A stretch of 45,210 nucleotides of DNA, from the IMG/VR virus record IMGVR_UViG_3300009551_000066, positions 1 through 45,210 of that record; one strand, given 5' to 3'. This document shows positions 32,936 through 41,291 of the stretch, piece after piece. The notes below the pieces were generated by a model. That model was not told where the DNA came from. It worked only from the letters and a program-made list of their open reading frames with translations, and ran no database searches. The number at the start of each line of letters is the position of its first letter. Position 1 is the first letter of the stretch. The stretch comes from a virus. A program made the translations under genes and the position numbers.

Positions 32936-34153
32936 ATGTCGACGCAACCTAACCAATACTCGCAGCCCTGCTTCGTATGCGGCGAGGAAGTCAAGCCCAT
33001 GGCTGGCGTTCTCGACGGCAAGAACAGCGCGGGCCGTTCGCGGGTGCGCCATATCGGCTGCACCGTGGAGGAGACCAAGACGTTCGACCCCAAGGACCCC
33101 AAGGCGTGGGTCTGGGAATCCGCCGCCGATATGGCGCACGCTGACCCGTTCGGCAAACGCGCCGCGCGCCCTGCTCCCGAGAACGTGCCCGCGCTCAAGG
33201 ACTTTTTAAGCGAGGGCGAGGATGCGCTCGCGTCGATCGAAGGCACCATGGAGGACCTACTGGCCAACGTCGGCGACGCCGTGGCCGCGATACTCGACGA
33301 TCGCATGGGCAACGTGCTACCCGGCTTGGTCGCGCTGGAACTCGAGAACCACAAGAAGCTTGAGATAACCGTGGGCGACGCGGCGCCCCAGCTGCTCGAC
33401 AGGGCACACAAGCGCCTGCCGCTTATCCTCGAGACCGTGATGGCAGGCCAGTCGCCAATGCTGGTGGGCCCGTCGGGTAGTGGCAAGACCACAGCGGCCG
33501 AGCAGGTCGCCAAGGCGCTTAGCCTGCCGTTCTACATGGCGGCGCGCGTCACCAGCGAGTTCAAGCTGATGGGGTACGCCACCGCGACGGGCCAAACGGT
33601 GCGCACGCAGTTTCGCGAGGCCTTCGAACATGGTGGTGTGTTCCTGTTCGATGAGATCGACGCGAGCGACGCAGACGCGCTTACCGCGTTCAACGCTTCG
33701 TTGGGCAACGGTATCGGCGACTTCCCCGATGGCATGGTAAAGCGGCATAAGGACTTCCACGCGCTTGCGGCGGCCAACACCTATGGGCGCGGCGCGGATC
33801 GCCAGTACGTCGGGCGAAATCAGCTGGATGCCGCGACGCTGGATCGGTTCGGGGTGATCGAAGTCGATTACGATGAAGAACTGGAACTCGCATTGGTCGG
33901 CGACACGCCGCAGGCGCAGGCGTGGTGTGTGTGGGTGCAATCGATCCGCGCGGCTGTCGCCAAGGAGAAGGTGCGACATATCGTGTCGCCCCGCGCTTCG
34001 ATCGGCGGAGCCAAGATGCTGGCGCGCGGCATACCGCGCAACGAGGTGGAGGAGGCCATGGTTTGGAAGGGCATCGATGCGCCCACCAAGCAGCGCGTCA
34101 CGCTGGCCCGTGTCGCGCACCCCACCCGCGCAAGCGATGGAGCAAAGCTGTGA
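32936..34153 (+). CDS. MoxR/CobS-like AAA+ ATPase with N-terminal zinc ribbon
   Basis: 405 aa. Residues 12-42 have C-x2-C (CFVCGEE) and H-x2-C (HIGC), a zinc-ribbon arrangement. The AAA+ core has Walker A at 178-185 (GPSGSGKT), Walker B at 235-240 (VFLFDE), a sensor-1 Asn in AAANTYGRG and an Arg finger candidate in LDRFGVIEVDY. MoxR/CobS-type ATPases remodel a partner, often one with a VWA domain. The stop overlaps the GTG of the next gene, which is probably that partner. Its target in phage infection is unknown. Confidence 0.85.
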   Translation: MSTQPNQYSQPCFVCGEEVKPMAGVLDGKNSAGRSRVRHIGCTVEETKTFDPKDPKAWVWESAADMAHADPFGKRAARPAPENVPALKDFLSEGEDALASIEGTMEDLLANVGDAVAAILDDRMGNVLPGLVALELENHKKLEITVGDAAPQLLDRAHKRLPLILETVMAGQSPMLVGPSGSGKTTAAEQVAKALSLPFYMAARVTSEFKLMGYATATGQTVRTQFREAFEHGGVFLFDEIDASDADALTAFNASLGNGIGDFPDGMVKRHKDFHALAAANTYGRGADRQYVGRNQLDAATLDRFGVIEVDYDEELELALVGDTPQAQAWCVWVQSIRAAVAKEKVRHIVSPRASIGGAKMLARGIPRNEVEEAMVWKGIDAPTKQRVTLARVAHPTRASDGAKL

Positions 34154-35013
34154 TCGTCCGTTACGAACGCGGCTCCAAGTGGGCCGCCTATGGCGAGAAC
34201 CTCATGGACGTGGCGGCGTACCTGCGAACGTCGGAGCGGCATTGGCGCTCTGATATTTCACAGTCGCGTATGCGCTCCCCCAGCTGGGACCTTGACGTCG
34301 GGTACAACGGCGCCACGCGGCTGGCCCACGATGGCTGGAGCGACGGCGCGCGCGAGTTGCACGGCCTTATCCACGCGGCTGACATCAAGAACGAACGGCA
34401 TACGGTGGAGCAATGGGACATTGCCGGCCATGCGCCCGACGTGGCGCGCTACTTGGCCGGCGACCCTGCCCATATGCGGCGGCGTTCGCGTTCGCCCGAT
34501 ACGACGCGCGCGCCGATCGTGTCGCTTATCTACAACATCGTCGCGGCCGAAATGGTATCGGCCAAGTCGCTGGCGCTGATGGGGTCCGCCATGGTCGCGA
34601 TTGTTGACCAGCTTGAAACGCGCGGGCGCCGTGTCGAGTTAAGCGTCGGATATAGCGCTCGGCTACGTGGCGGAAAGAACACGATCGCGGGTTGGCTGGT
34701 CAAGCGGGCGGAGGACCAACTCGACATCGCGGCGGTGGCGTTCAGTGTGGCGCACCCTGCCGCGATGCGCCGGCTTTGCCTTGGTATCGTGGAGCGCTCG
34801 CCATATGAGTGGACGGACGATACCTATGGGCGGCCCATGGCGCTACAGCCGGGCGACTTGCCGGGCGCCGACGATAACGCCCTGATCGTACAGGGCCTGT
34901 CGATCCATTCGTTCACCGCACCCACGTCGGTGTTGGGCGCCGTGAACTTGCTAGCGAAGCAGATCAACGAGGCGCATGGTAGCGACCTTATCGAAGTCGC
35001 GGTGCAGGTATGA
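34150..35013 (+). CDS. probable partner of the AAA+ ATPase (DUF7192-like phage family)
   Basis: 287 aa from GTG 34150, overlapping the ATPase stop. WDIAGHAPDVARYLAGDPAH, LMGSAMVAIVDQLETRGRRV and AFSVAHPAAMRRL resemble a phage family found downstream of MoxR-like ATPases. The core may be a divergent VWA-like fold, but the MIDAS motif D-x-S-x-S is not evident. The tight coupling of the two genes supports a complex like ATPase-VWA chaperone pairs. The family name is from memory and less certain than the coupling. Confidence 0.6.
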   Translation: MIVRYERGSKWAAYGENLMDVAAYLRTSERHWRSDISQSRMRSPSWDLDVGYNGATRLAHDGWSDGARELHGLIHAADIKNERHTVEQWDIAGHAPDVARYLAGDPAHMRRRSRSPDTTRAPIVSLIYNIVAAEMVSAKSLALMGSAMVAIVDQLETRGRRVELSVGYSARLRGGKNTIAGWLVKRAEDQLDIAAVAFSVAHPAAMRRLCLGIVERSPYEWTDDTYGRPMALQPGDLPGADDNALIVQGLSIHSFTAPTSVLGAVNLLAKQINEAHGSDLIEVAVQV

Positions 35014-35132
35014 CCCTGCGGGAACTGGCGGCGCTGGCCTTGGTGGCCGGCGCCATCGTGGGGTACTTATTGGTCGGGGTTGCAGAGGCGCCGTTCATCG
35101 CGGCCCTCGCCCTGTTTCATGGGAGGCGGTAA
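35010..35132 (+). CDS. small single-TM protein
   Basis: 40 aa: a short charged start, a hydrophobic helix (LALVAGAIVGYLLVGVA) and a basic tail (FHGRR). Both ends overlap neighbouring genes (ATGA at the start, TAATG at the end), which supports real coding despite the small size. Function unknown. Confidence 0.55.
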   Translation: MTLRELAALALVAGAIVGYLLVGVAEAPFIAALALFHGRR

Positions 35133-35278
35133 TGGGAATGCTGCTTGCGATACTGTGGGGCTTGGTGACTATCACGATCGTGTACTTCGCGGTCTTCACG
35201 CCCATCGTGCTGTTCGGCGTCATGGTCGAGTGGCTTTGCGATGCCTATACCCGCTGGGAGGCCAAACGGCGCCGATAG
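35132..35278 (+). CDS. small single-TM protein with basic tail
   Basis: 48 aa with a GGGAGGCGG ribosome-binding site. An N-terminal hydrophobic helix (GLVTITIVYFAVFTPIVLFG) is followed by an amphipathic, basic C-terminus (TRWEAKRRR). It forms a pair with the preceding 40-aa membrane protein. Superinfection exclusion or membrane targeting are possible but unsupported. Confidence 0.55.
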   Translation: MGMLLAILWGLVTITIVYFAVFTPIVLFGVMVEWLCDAYTRWEAKRRR

Positions 35279-35323
35279 CGCTTCCGGGCATGGCATGGTA
35301 TATTGCTCGCGACGGAGGTGCGC

Positions 35324-36106
35324 ATGGTATTGTTCGGCGTGGTGGAGCTAGGTGCGTTCATGACTAGCGGCGCGCTGCTTGGCCGCTGCATGTTCGTGCA
35401 CGTGCCCAAGCTGGCGAAGATGATATGGGACGGGTTGCAGAGCGATGATATCGTCGATCGCTACTTGGCGCTGCCTATGGCGCCCCCGTTCGATTATTAT
35501 TCGGATGAACTGCGTCGATCGCGCGAAGATGCGCTGATGCGGTGGGACAACGGGCGAGGGCCATTCTGGTTTGACCCCGACTTTGGCAAACCGGGCTGGG
35601 AGCCCAAGGAGGTGAAACATGGGCAAGCGTCGCAGCCCGGATCGTATATGGAGACAGAACTTGGACAAGATACCGCCGAAGAGTTCTGCCGTGCCTGCGG
35701 GGAGCGGCTCTGGCAAGGGCGATGCGTCCAGAGGTGCGAGTACGCCCTCCCCGCATTCGGAGTTAACGTCTATCGACCTCGCTCAATTGCACGATTTGAC
35801 AGACCGCGTGGCAGCGGGCGGCCCGCTGGCGGAGGGCGAGATGGAAATCGCTTTGATGATAGCAATGCCGGAGCGCCTGCCGCGCGGTATGCGAACGCTT
35901 ACGATACAGGAGCTATCGCTGGCGGACTTGCATGCTCTGGTATGCAAAATGCGCGACAGGATCGATTCATGGCAGCAGCACAAGCGCTCCAAGCTACCGC
36001 CCACCGCAACGGACTACTCGGAAATCGAGCGACGAATTCTAGGTGGCCTTGCAGAATCTGCGGCGAAGAGCTCGGCCATGCCTACTGGTGCGAGCCCCAC
36101 GGGTAG
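35324..36106 (+). CDS. protein with two CRxCGExL zinc motifs; second half overlaps the next gene in another frame
   Basis: 260 aa with a GGAGG ribosome-binding site. It has a hydrophobic start (MVLFGVVELGAFMTSGALLG), an acidic middle (FDYYSDELRRSREDALMRWD), then FCRACGERLWQGRCVQRC near residue 127 and PCRICGEELGHAYWCEPH at the end. Both zinc motifs share C-R-x-C-G-E-x-L. From 35619 the frame is overlapped by a well-initiated gene in frame +1. Between the two motifs the sequence looks like non-coding shadow (Gly/Arg-rich). The N-terminal part is very likely real; the overlapped part is open to question. Confidence 0.5.
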   Translation: MVLFGVVELGAFMTSGALLGRCMFVHVPKLAKMIWDGLQSDDIVDRYLALPMAPPFDYYSDELRRSREDALMRWDNGRGPFWFDPDFGKPGWEPKEVKHGQASQPGSYMETELGQDTAEEFCRACGERLWQGRCVQRCEYALPAFGVNVYRPRSIARFDRPRGSGRPAGGGRDGNRFDDSNAGAPAARYANAYDTGAIAGGLACSGMQNARQDRFMAAAQALQATAHRNGLLGNRATNSRWPCRICGEELGHAYWCEPHG

Positions 36107-36629
36107 GGACGTTGAGTTGCGGCAGGAGTATTTCGACGAAGGGAAAGAGATGGCAAACGGACGACCTGGGCCGGGCCCCGGCTGGGAGTACTATGCGCCC
36201 AATATGGAGTGGCGCGCGATACCGCCCGGCACGCTCGGCCATGAGCCGAGCGCGTGGGAGGAATACGGGCGACAGAAGTATGGCTACCGAGACGATGTAC
36301 CTAAGCGGCGCAACCGAGAGTATCTGTTTGTCGGCGGTGTGGGTGCGGGCCAGCGTCGGGCAGTACCCAAGGAGCACTCACACTTCGCCCTGTCGGGGGA
36401 CTTTGAGCCGAGTTCTCCGGCGACCCCTGTATGGCCGGAGGCGTCATATACCTCTACGTATCGTCGCGTGGAGGTTACGGTCGGCAACGCCACGATGGAA
36501 GTTATGGCCGAAACTTCCATGGGGCCTGCTGACGTCGCGATGGAGCTACTGAAGCACTACCGGCCCAACGCGGTGGATGATTGCGGCGAATGCCGCAGTC
36601 GCTCCGCATACGAAAGGATGAAGAAGTAA
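35619..36629 (+). CDS. protein of unknown function (336 aa) overlapping the zinc-motif gene
   Basis: The start has an almost perfect ribosome-binding site, AAGGAGGTGAAAC before ATG. Residues 15-50 are Ser/Pro/Gly-rich; 50-135 look folded and helical (ELTSIDLAQLHDLTDRV, LSLADLHALVCKMRDRIDSW). Another linker follows, then a C-terminal domain with YRRVEVTVGNATMEVM and a DCGEC motif near the end. An internal ATG at 36150 may give a shorter product. No family is recognised. Confidence 0.65.
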   Translation: MGKRRSPDRIWRQNLDKIPPKSSAVPAGSGSGKGDASRGASTPSPHSELTSIDLAQLHDLTDRVAAGGPLAEGEMEIALMIAMPERLPRGMRTLTIQELSLADLHALVCKMRDRIDSWQQHKRSKLPPTATDYSEIERRILGGLAESAAKSSAMPTGASPTGRDVELRQEYFDEGKEMANGRPGPGPGWEYYAPNMEWRAIPPGTLGHEPSAWEEYGRQKYGYRDDVPKRRNREYLFVGGVGAGQRRAVPKEHSHFALSGDFEPSSPATPVWPEASYTSTYRRVEVTVGNATMEVMAETSMGPADVAMELLKHYRPNAVDDCGECRSRSAYERMKK

Positions 36630-36823
36630 TGGACGAAGACGAATTGCCGGGCGAGGTGCCCGACGCGCCGATGGCGCTCCACAACGCTATCATGAACACG
36701 CTGCGCCGCCGCATGCCCACAATCAGCCCGCAGAAGGCCGATCAGGTGGCGCAGAGCGTTATCCGCACGGTTATGATCTGGTACGCGGCCGAGGCGGCCA
36801 AGTTGGAGGACGGCAATGGTTGA
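36629..36823 (+). CDS. small helical protein, unknown
   Basis: 64 aa from ATG 36629 in a TAATG overlap, with AAAGGATG upstream. Acidic start (MDEDELPGEVPD), then a helical part (ALHNAIMNTLRRRMPTI, ADQVAQSVIRTVMIWYAAEA). It overlaps the following gene by eight bases. Confidence 0.6.
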   Translation: MDEDELPGEVPDAPMALHNAIMNTLRRRMPTISPQKADQVAQSVIRTVMIWYAAEAAKLEDGNG

Positions 36824-37118
36824 CAGCGCGAATTCGATAGCCGCGTGGGAGCGCGCCGTAAAGGATGAGGAATATTACAAGGCGCTCGCCGATGGTCGGT
36901 GCCTGCGCTGGCGGCCGATCGCGACGCGGCCCGATGATCGTCCTGTCATCATCGTGTGCCAAGTCGATGACGATGATTGGTCCATGGCGCGCGTCATGCC
37001 AAAGGTCGAGGCGCTGGTCTATGGCCCGCTTGGGCCGTGCAGCGCAACCCATTGGTGCGAGGACATGCTCGGCACACCGTATGTTGCGCCTATTGCCAAG
37101 ACCGGCGAGCCCGGTTAG
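36816..37118 (+). CDS. small alpha/beta protein, unknown
   Basis: 100 aa. LRWRPIATRPDDRPVIIVCQ, then DDDDWSMARV and HWCEDMLGTPYVAP form a compact domain of a type often seen in phage and prophage DUF551-like proteins (W-x-P-I-x-T-x-P-x-D at the start). That similarity is by pattern only. It is the last gene before the 120-base leader of the primase-helicase. Confidence 0.6.
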   Translation: MVDSANSIAAWERAVKDEEYYKALADGRCLRWRPIATRPDDRPVIIVCQVDDDDWSMARVMPKVEALVYGPLGPCSATHWCEDMLGTPYVAPIAKTGEPG

Positions 37119-37136
37119 GTTAACAACCGAGCGCGG

Positions 37137-37152
37137 GCCTGCTGGGGCAGGC
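37137..37152 (+). other. small G+C hairpin in the leader of the primase-helicase gene
   Basis: GCCTGC pairs with GCAGGC around TGGG, about 87 bases upstream of the ATG at 37239. The 120-base leader between 37119 and 37238 carries no gene. It may hold a promoter or attenuator, but no clear hexamers are seen. Confidence 0.3.
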
Positions 37153-37238
37153 GTGGCCGTGAGAGCGGCAAGTGCTAGGTGGCTCGGCATGGGTAACTCC
37201 TGCCGGGCCATCTTTGGTCTTGAGAGTACGGGGACGTT

Positions 37239-39290
37239 ATGGCGCGCAAGGGTGGTTGGACGAAGCTGGGCCGCGACAAGCTTGAGAGCTCGGGCCTTAC
37301 GACAGAAATAGGCGAGGCGCTGGGCATGTACGAAGTCGCGAGCGCGACCACGCTGCTCCCGCAATTCGACGCCCGCGCCGGCCTCGTTATTCCGTACCAC
37401 GATATCCACGGCAAGCCGACGCGCCCCCGTGGCGGCGATGCTTTCTACCGCGTGCGCTATCTTGAGCGCGACCACAGTTTCAGCAGCGCCACTGAAAAGG
37501 AGGTACGCTACGTCCAGCCCTATGGTTCGCCATCGTGCGCGTACCTGCCCCATATCGGCGGGTTCAAGTGGGCCGACATCGCCCGCGACACCTTCCAAGA
37601 GCTTGTGATAACCGAGGGCGAGCTAAAGGCCGCCGCAGCGTGCATGCAGGGCTTCCCCACGATCGGCCTTGGCGGCGTGTACTCCTTTCGCGACGCGAAG
37701 AACGGCTACTGGTTCCTGAAGGAGCTAGAGGAATTCGATTGGCGCAAGCGTGGCGTGTACATCACCTACGACAGCGACTTCACGACGAATGCCAAGGTAC
37801 TGGCTGCCATTAACGCCCTGATGGAGGAGTTACAGGAGCGCGGCGCCGACGTGAAGGTGGTGGCGCTCCCTAACGTGATGGGTGAGGACAAGAAGACCGG
37901 CCTCGACGATTACTTCCTGCATCAGTCAAACAAGGACTTTACGGAGCTTCTCAGTACGGCGGAGCCGATCGGTATCGGGCGCACGCTATGGAACACGAAT
38001 GCCGAGGTGGTATATGTGAACGACCCCGGTATGATCATCAACCAGAAGAGCGGCCAGAAGATGTCGCCCGGCAACTTCAAGGAGCATAGCCACTGGTCCA
38101 CGCTCTCGACGGTTAACCGCATGATGACGCCGGGCGGTGGCGTAGCCTTCGAGAAAGTATCGGCCGCCGCTGCGTGGATCAAGTGGCCGTTCAGGCGGGC
38201 GGCCCATCGGCTGACCTATGCGCCGGGCCAGCCGCGCTTCACCGACAAGGATGATTACAACACTTGGACGGGCTGGGGGTGCGAGCCACGCAAGGGTAGT
38301 GTGAAGCCGTTCCTCGAATTGGTCGACTTCATATTCAGCGACAGCGAGGCCAAAGCCAAGGAGTGGTTCCTCGATTGGTGCGCCTACCCGATACAGCACC
38401 CCGGCCACAAGCTGTTCAGTGCCGTCATCGTCCATAGCGTCGAGCAGGGGACCGGCAAATCGCTGGTCGGCTACACGTTGGGTGAGATATACGGCAAGAA
38501 CTTTAAGGAAATCACCGATAAGGATCTCGAGAGCGATTATACGTCGTGGGCTGAGAACCGTCAGTTTATCATGGGCGACGAGATAACCGGCAGCGATAAC
38601 CGTCGGCATGCCGCCATGTTAAAGCGCATTATCTCGCAGAGGCAGATGACGATCAACATCAAGCACCTGCCGCAGTACGAGATACCCGACGTGATGAACT
38701 ACTACTACACCGCGCAGCACGTCGATAGCTTCTTCCTTGAAGACAGCGATCGTCGCTTCTTCGTAGTCGAGTTGAACCAGCCGCCTCTAGCCGACGTATT
38801 CTACCAACGATATGACGATTGGTTATGGCGCGAGGGCGGTCCGAGCTACCTGTTCCAATGGCTGCTGGACCGTAAGATCGGCAAGGACTTCAATCCCAAT
38901 GCCAAGGCGATGGTTACGAAGGCCAAGCAGCGCATGATCCTAGCCGGCAAGGGCGAGCTAGCGGCATGGGTGCATGACCTGAAGACGAACCCGATCGATC
39001 TGCTGGTCTTTGGCAACATGCGCCACACCCGCGACCTGTTCAGCGCAGGCGAGTTGCTGAAGATGTATGAGGCGGTTCACCCGAACAGCAAGGTTACGTC
39101 GGTGGGCCTTGGCCGCGCCCTCAGCGCAGCCGGGTTCATGATGGTGGATGGTGGTCAGCCCCTGCGCGGCGCCGATGGTAAGATGGCTCGCCACTACGCG
39201 GTTCGCAACGCGGCGAAGTGGGCGCGGGCCACCACGCGCAAGGCTATGGAAGAGAATGTCAAGATGCAGCCGATAAGGACGGGTAAGTGA
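37239..39290 (+). CDS. primase-helicase with TOPRIM-like N-terminus and D5/SF3-type helicase
   Basis: 683 aa. The N-terminal half has TOPRIM-like motifs: ELVITEGELKAAAA (E127) and GVYITYDSDF (D178, D180), then KTGLDDYFL. The C-terminal half is a DUF5906-type SF3 helicase: Walker A near 402-408 (EQGTGKS), Walker B-like QFIMGDEITG, sensor segment NYYYTAQHVDSFFLEDSDRR. This combination primes and unwinds DNA for the family A polymerase encoded downstream. No zinc-binding primase domain is seen at the N-terminus. Confidence 0.85.
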   Translation: MARKGGWTKLGRDKLESSGLTTEIGEALGMYEVASATTLLPQFDARAGLVIPYHDIHGKPTRPRGGDAFYRVRYLERDHSFSSATEKEVRYVQPYGSPSCAYLPHIGGFKWADIARDTFQELVITEGELKAAAACMQGFPTIGLGGVYSFRDAKNGYWFLKELEEFDWRKRGVYITYDSDFTTNAKVLAAINALMEELQERGADVKVVALPNVMGEDKKTGLDDYFLHQSNKDFTELLSTAEPIGIGRTLWNTNAEVVYVNDPGMIINQKSGQKMSPGNFKEHSHWSTLSTVNRMMTPGGGVAFEKVSAAAAWIKWPFRRAAHRLTYAPGQPRFTDKDDYNTWTGWGCEPRKGSVKPFLELVDFIFSDSEAKAKEWFLDWCAYPIQHPGHKLFSAVIVHSVEQGTGKSLVGYTLGEIYGKNFKEITDKDLESDYTSWAENRQFIMGDEITGSDNRRHAAMLKRIISQRQMTINIKHLPQYEIPDVMNYYYTAQHVDSFFLEDSDRRFFVVELNQPPLADVFYQRYDDWLWREGGPSYLFQWLLDRKIGKDFNPNAKAMVTKAKQRMILAGKGELAAWVHDLKTNPIDLLVFGNMRHTRDLFSAGELLKMYEAVHPNSKVTSVGLGRALSAAGFMMVDGGQPLRGADGKMARHYAVRNAAKWARATTRKAMEENVKMQPIRTGK

Positions 39291-39661
39291 TTGTTAATCG
39301 TGGACACGCAACGGATGCGCTGGCGGACCTTGGCATGGCGCAGGGACCTGACGAATATACGGCGGCGGACTTAAAGGCCGCCTACCGGTTTCGGGCGGGG
39401 CTGACCCACCCTGACCGCGAGGGCGGTAGCATCGAAGCCTTTGCCGTGGTAGACCGCGCCAAACACGTCCTAGAGGCGTGGCTGGCGAAGCGTTCGACCG
39501 AGGCAAGGCTGGGGCTCGTCGCGCCGCCCTGCGTGCGCTGCGGCGGGACTGGGCGCATAAAGGTTCACAAGGGCTTTAAGTTCTACTTGGTAAAGTGCGT
39601 CACGTGTAATGGCACAGGCGATGGAGGGTATGACCATGATAGGGCCGGAAGTAAAGATTAG
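39287..39661 (+). CDS. J-domain protein with DnaJ-type zinc motifs
   Basis: 124 aa from GTG 39287, overlapping the helicase stop. LKAAYRFRAGLTHPDREGGS contains the HPD tripeptide (41-43) of J-domains, followed by AFAVVDRAKHVLEAW (helix IV-like). The C-terminus has two CxxCxGxG motifs (CVRCGGTG at 82-89, CVTCNGTG at 104-111). A minimal DnaJ with one zinc module could recruit host DnaK to the phage replisome or another target. It lies between primase-helicase and ligase genes, which suggests replication. Confidence 0.75.
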   Translation: MIVNRGHATDALADLGMAQGPDEYTAADLKAAYRFRAGLTHPDREGGSIEAFAVVDRAKHVLEAWLAKRSTEARLGLVAPPCVRCGGTGRIKVHKGFKFYLVKCVTCNGTGDGGYDHDRAGSKD

Positions 39662-39743
39662 TGCGGGCATGGCGGCTGCGCTGCTGGGCTCGATTGCATT
39701 CTGGGCGGCGATTGGCGTCGCTATCATAGGAGTATTATCATGA
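39636..39743 (+). CDS. tiny membrane protein (35 aa)
   Basis: From ATG 39636, with GGAGGG eight bases upstream (an ATG two codons earlier is too close to it). One hydrophobic helix (MAAALLGSIAFWAAIGVAII) covers most of the protein. The TGA overlaps the ligase ATG. The overlap arrangement supports coding. Function unknown. Confidence 0.5.
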   Translation: MIGPEVKISAGMAAALLGSIAFWAAIGVAIIGVLS

Positions 39744-40630
39744 AGCCGCTCAAACCGTCGTCGGTCGAGGATTTCGGCCTGCTGCGTTTCCCGCTTCTGG
39801 GCTCGCCCAAGATCGACGGCTTCCGCTGCCGCATCGCGAAGCACGAAGCCATGACGAGCAATTGGAAGCCATTCGTCAACCCCTACGTACAGGGGCAGTT
39901 GATCGACTGCCCGCCCGGCCTCGACGGTGAGATCACCGTGGGCATGCCTCGGGGTGAGGGCGTGTACAATCGCACGTCGTCGGGCGTGACCGCGAAGACC
40001 GGCGAGCCGAAATTCACGTTCTGGGTGTTTGACACCTTCGCGGTCCCCGATGCGGCGTTCGTCGATCGCCACAAGGCGGCAACGATGGAAGTAAAGCGTC
40101 TGAAGAACAAGCACGTCGCGATAGTTCCCCACCGACTTATCCACAGCATGGATGAGCTACTGGCCTACGAGGCGCAGCAGCTTTTGGCTGGATACGAAGG
40201 AATTATGCTGCGCGACCCACAGGGCGTCTACAAGTTCGGCCGCTCGACGCCCAAGGAAGGCATCCTGTGGCGCATCAAGCGTTTCGAGGACAGCGAGTTC
40301 CGTATCGAAGGGTGGTTCGAGGAGCAGGCGAACAACAACGAGGCCAAGGCCGATGAGCTCGGCCGATCGAAGCGGTCCTCCCACAAGGCCAACAAGACCG
40401 GCAAGGGCCGCCTCGGCGGATTCACCGGTACCGACATCCACACGGGCCAGCCCGTGCGCGTGGGTACCGGCTTTAAGGAAAACGAGCGTATCGCGTGGTG
40501 GATGCTCGATTTCGACAAGGCGTTCAAGGGCAAGTTCGGCAAATACAAGAAACAGATGGTGGGCGAAAAGGACAAGCCCCGCCATTCGGTATGGCTGGGC
40601 TTTCGCGACCCCGACGACATCGAAATATAA
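39740..40630 (+). CDS. ATP-dependent DNA ligase
   Basis: 296 aa, T7-ligase size class (359 aa), slightly short. Motif I is SPKIDGFRC (K24 the adenylated Lys), with GLDGEIT (III), FTFWVFDTF (IIIa), GYEGIMLRDP (IV) and ILWRIKRFED (V). The C-terminal OB-fold region follows (FTGTDIHTGQPVRVGTGF). It seals nicks in replication and repair. Located between the primase-helicase and the polymerase genes. Confidence 0.9.
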   Translation: MKPLKPSSVEDFGLLRFPLLGSPKIDGFRCRIAKHEAMTSNWKPFVNPYVQGQLIDCPPGLDGEITVGMPRGEGVYNRTSSGVTAKTGEPKFTFWVFDTFAVPDAAFVDRHKAATMEVKRLKNKHVAIVPHRLIHSMDELLAYEAQQLLAGYEGIMLRDPQGVYKFGRSTPKEGILWRIKRFEDSEFRIEGWFEEQANNNEAKADELGRSKRSSHKANKTGKGRLGGFTGTDIHTGQPVRVGTGFKENERIAWWMLDFDKAFKGKFGKYKKQMVGEKDKPRHSVWLGFRDPDDIEI

Positions 40631-40634
40631 CGGC

Positions 40635-40663
40635 TTGCGCGCTGACTGAGCTAGGCGTATTAT
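40635..40663 (+). promoter_or_regulatory. sigma-70-like promoter candidate
   Basis: TTGCGC and TATTAT are separated by exactly 17 bases, in the 144-base gap before the 40775 gene. The -10 matches the consensus at five of six positions, the -35 at three. Confidence 0.4.
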
Positions 40664-40703
40664 GCGAGGCTGGCGAACGGCGGGGCGGCACTCCGCTCTT
40701 TAT

Positions 40704-40725
40704 CGGTTGGGGGTTGAACCAACCG
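40704..40725 (+). terminator. hairpin between ligase and 40775 gene
   Basis: CGGTTGG pairs with CCAACCG around an eight-base loop. It lies downstream of the promoter candidate, so it may be an attenuator or 5' RNA structure rather than the ligase terminator. No T-run. Confidence 0.35.
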
Positions 40726-40774
40726 GGCTTAGTAGCCTACTGAAACCGCTCGAAGATACGAACAGGAGAATATT

Positions 40775-41290
40775 GTGGCAAAAGCACCCGTGAAGTCGGC
40801 CGTGGTCCTGAACAAGGACGGCACCCCGAAACCCTACAAGCTCCCCACCCCCGGCAAGAAGGCGATCGCCTTCGGCCCCATCGTCGATGACTACAAGGAA
40901 TGGGCCGAGGCTCGGCTGGCCGAGGGTAAGAAGGCCGAGGCCTTCGCCACGCAGGAGAAGGCCATCAAGGCGTTCCTGCTCGACAACCTCAGCAAAGGCA
41001 AGGACGGCGGCGCCGTGGGCGACCGCTACAAGGCCATCGTCAAGCTGGAGGACACCTTCCAGGTCGAGGACTGGGACAAGGTGTGGGCCTACATCAAGAA
41101 GAACGGCGCGTTCGAGTTGCTGGCCCGCGCGCTCAACATGGCGGCGGTGGCCGAGCATACCGATCGCCTGAACGAGAAGCTCGACATCGCCAACGCGAAG
41201 ATCGATGACCCCAAGAAGCGCAAGCCGCGCAAGATGCTGCCGGGCATCAAGGTCTTCACTATCAGCAAGCTCTCCGTTACGAAGAAGTAA
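40775..41290 (+). CDS. conserved phage protein of unknown function near replication genes
   Basis: 171 aa from GTG 40775 with AGGAGAA upstream. The segment YKAIVKLEDTFQVEDWDKVW, then YIKKNGAFELLARALNMAAV and a closing PGIKVFTISKLSVTKK follow a pattern I know from uncharacterised phage proteins encoded beside SSB and polymerase genes. The Lys/Ala-rich N-terminus is basic. A replication accessory role is likely by context only. Confidence 0.65.
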   Translation: MAKAPVKSAVVLNKDGTPKPYKLPTPGKKAIAFGPIVDDYKEWAEARLAEGKKAEAFATQEKAIKAFLLDNLSKGKDGGAVGDRYKAIVKLEDTFQVEDWDKVWAYIKKNGAFELLARALNMAAVAEHTDRLNEKLDIANAKIDDPKKRKPRKMLPGIKVFTISKLSVTKK

Positions 41291-41291
41291 C

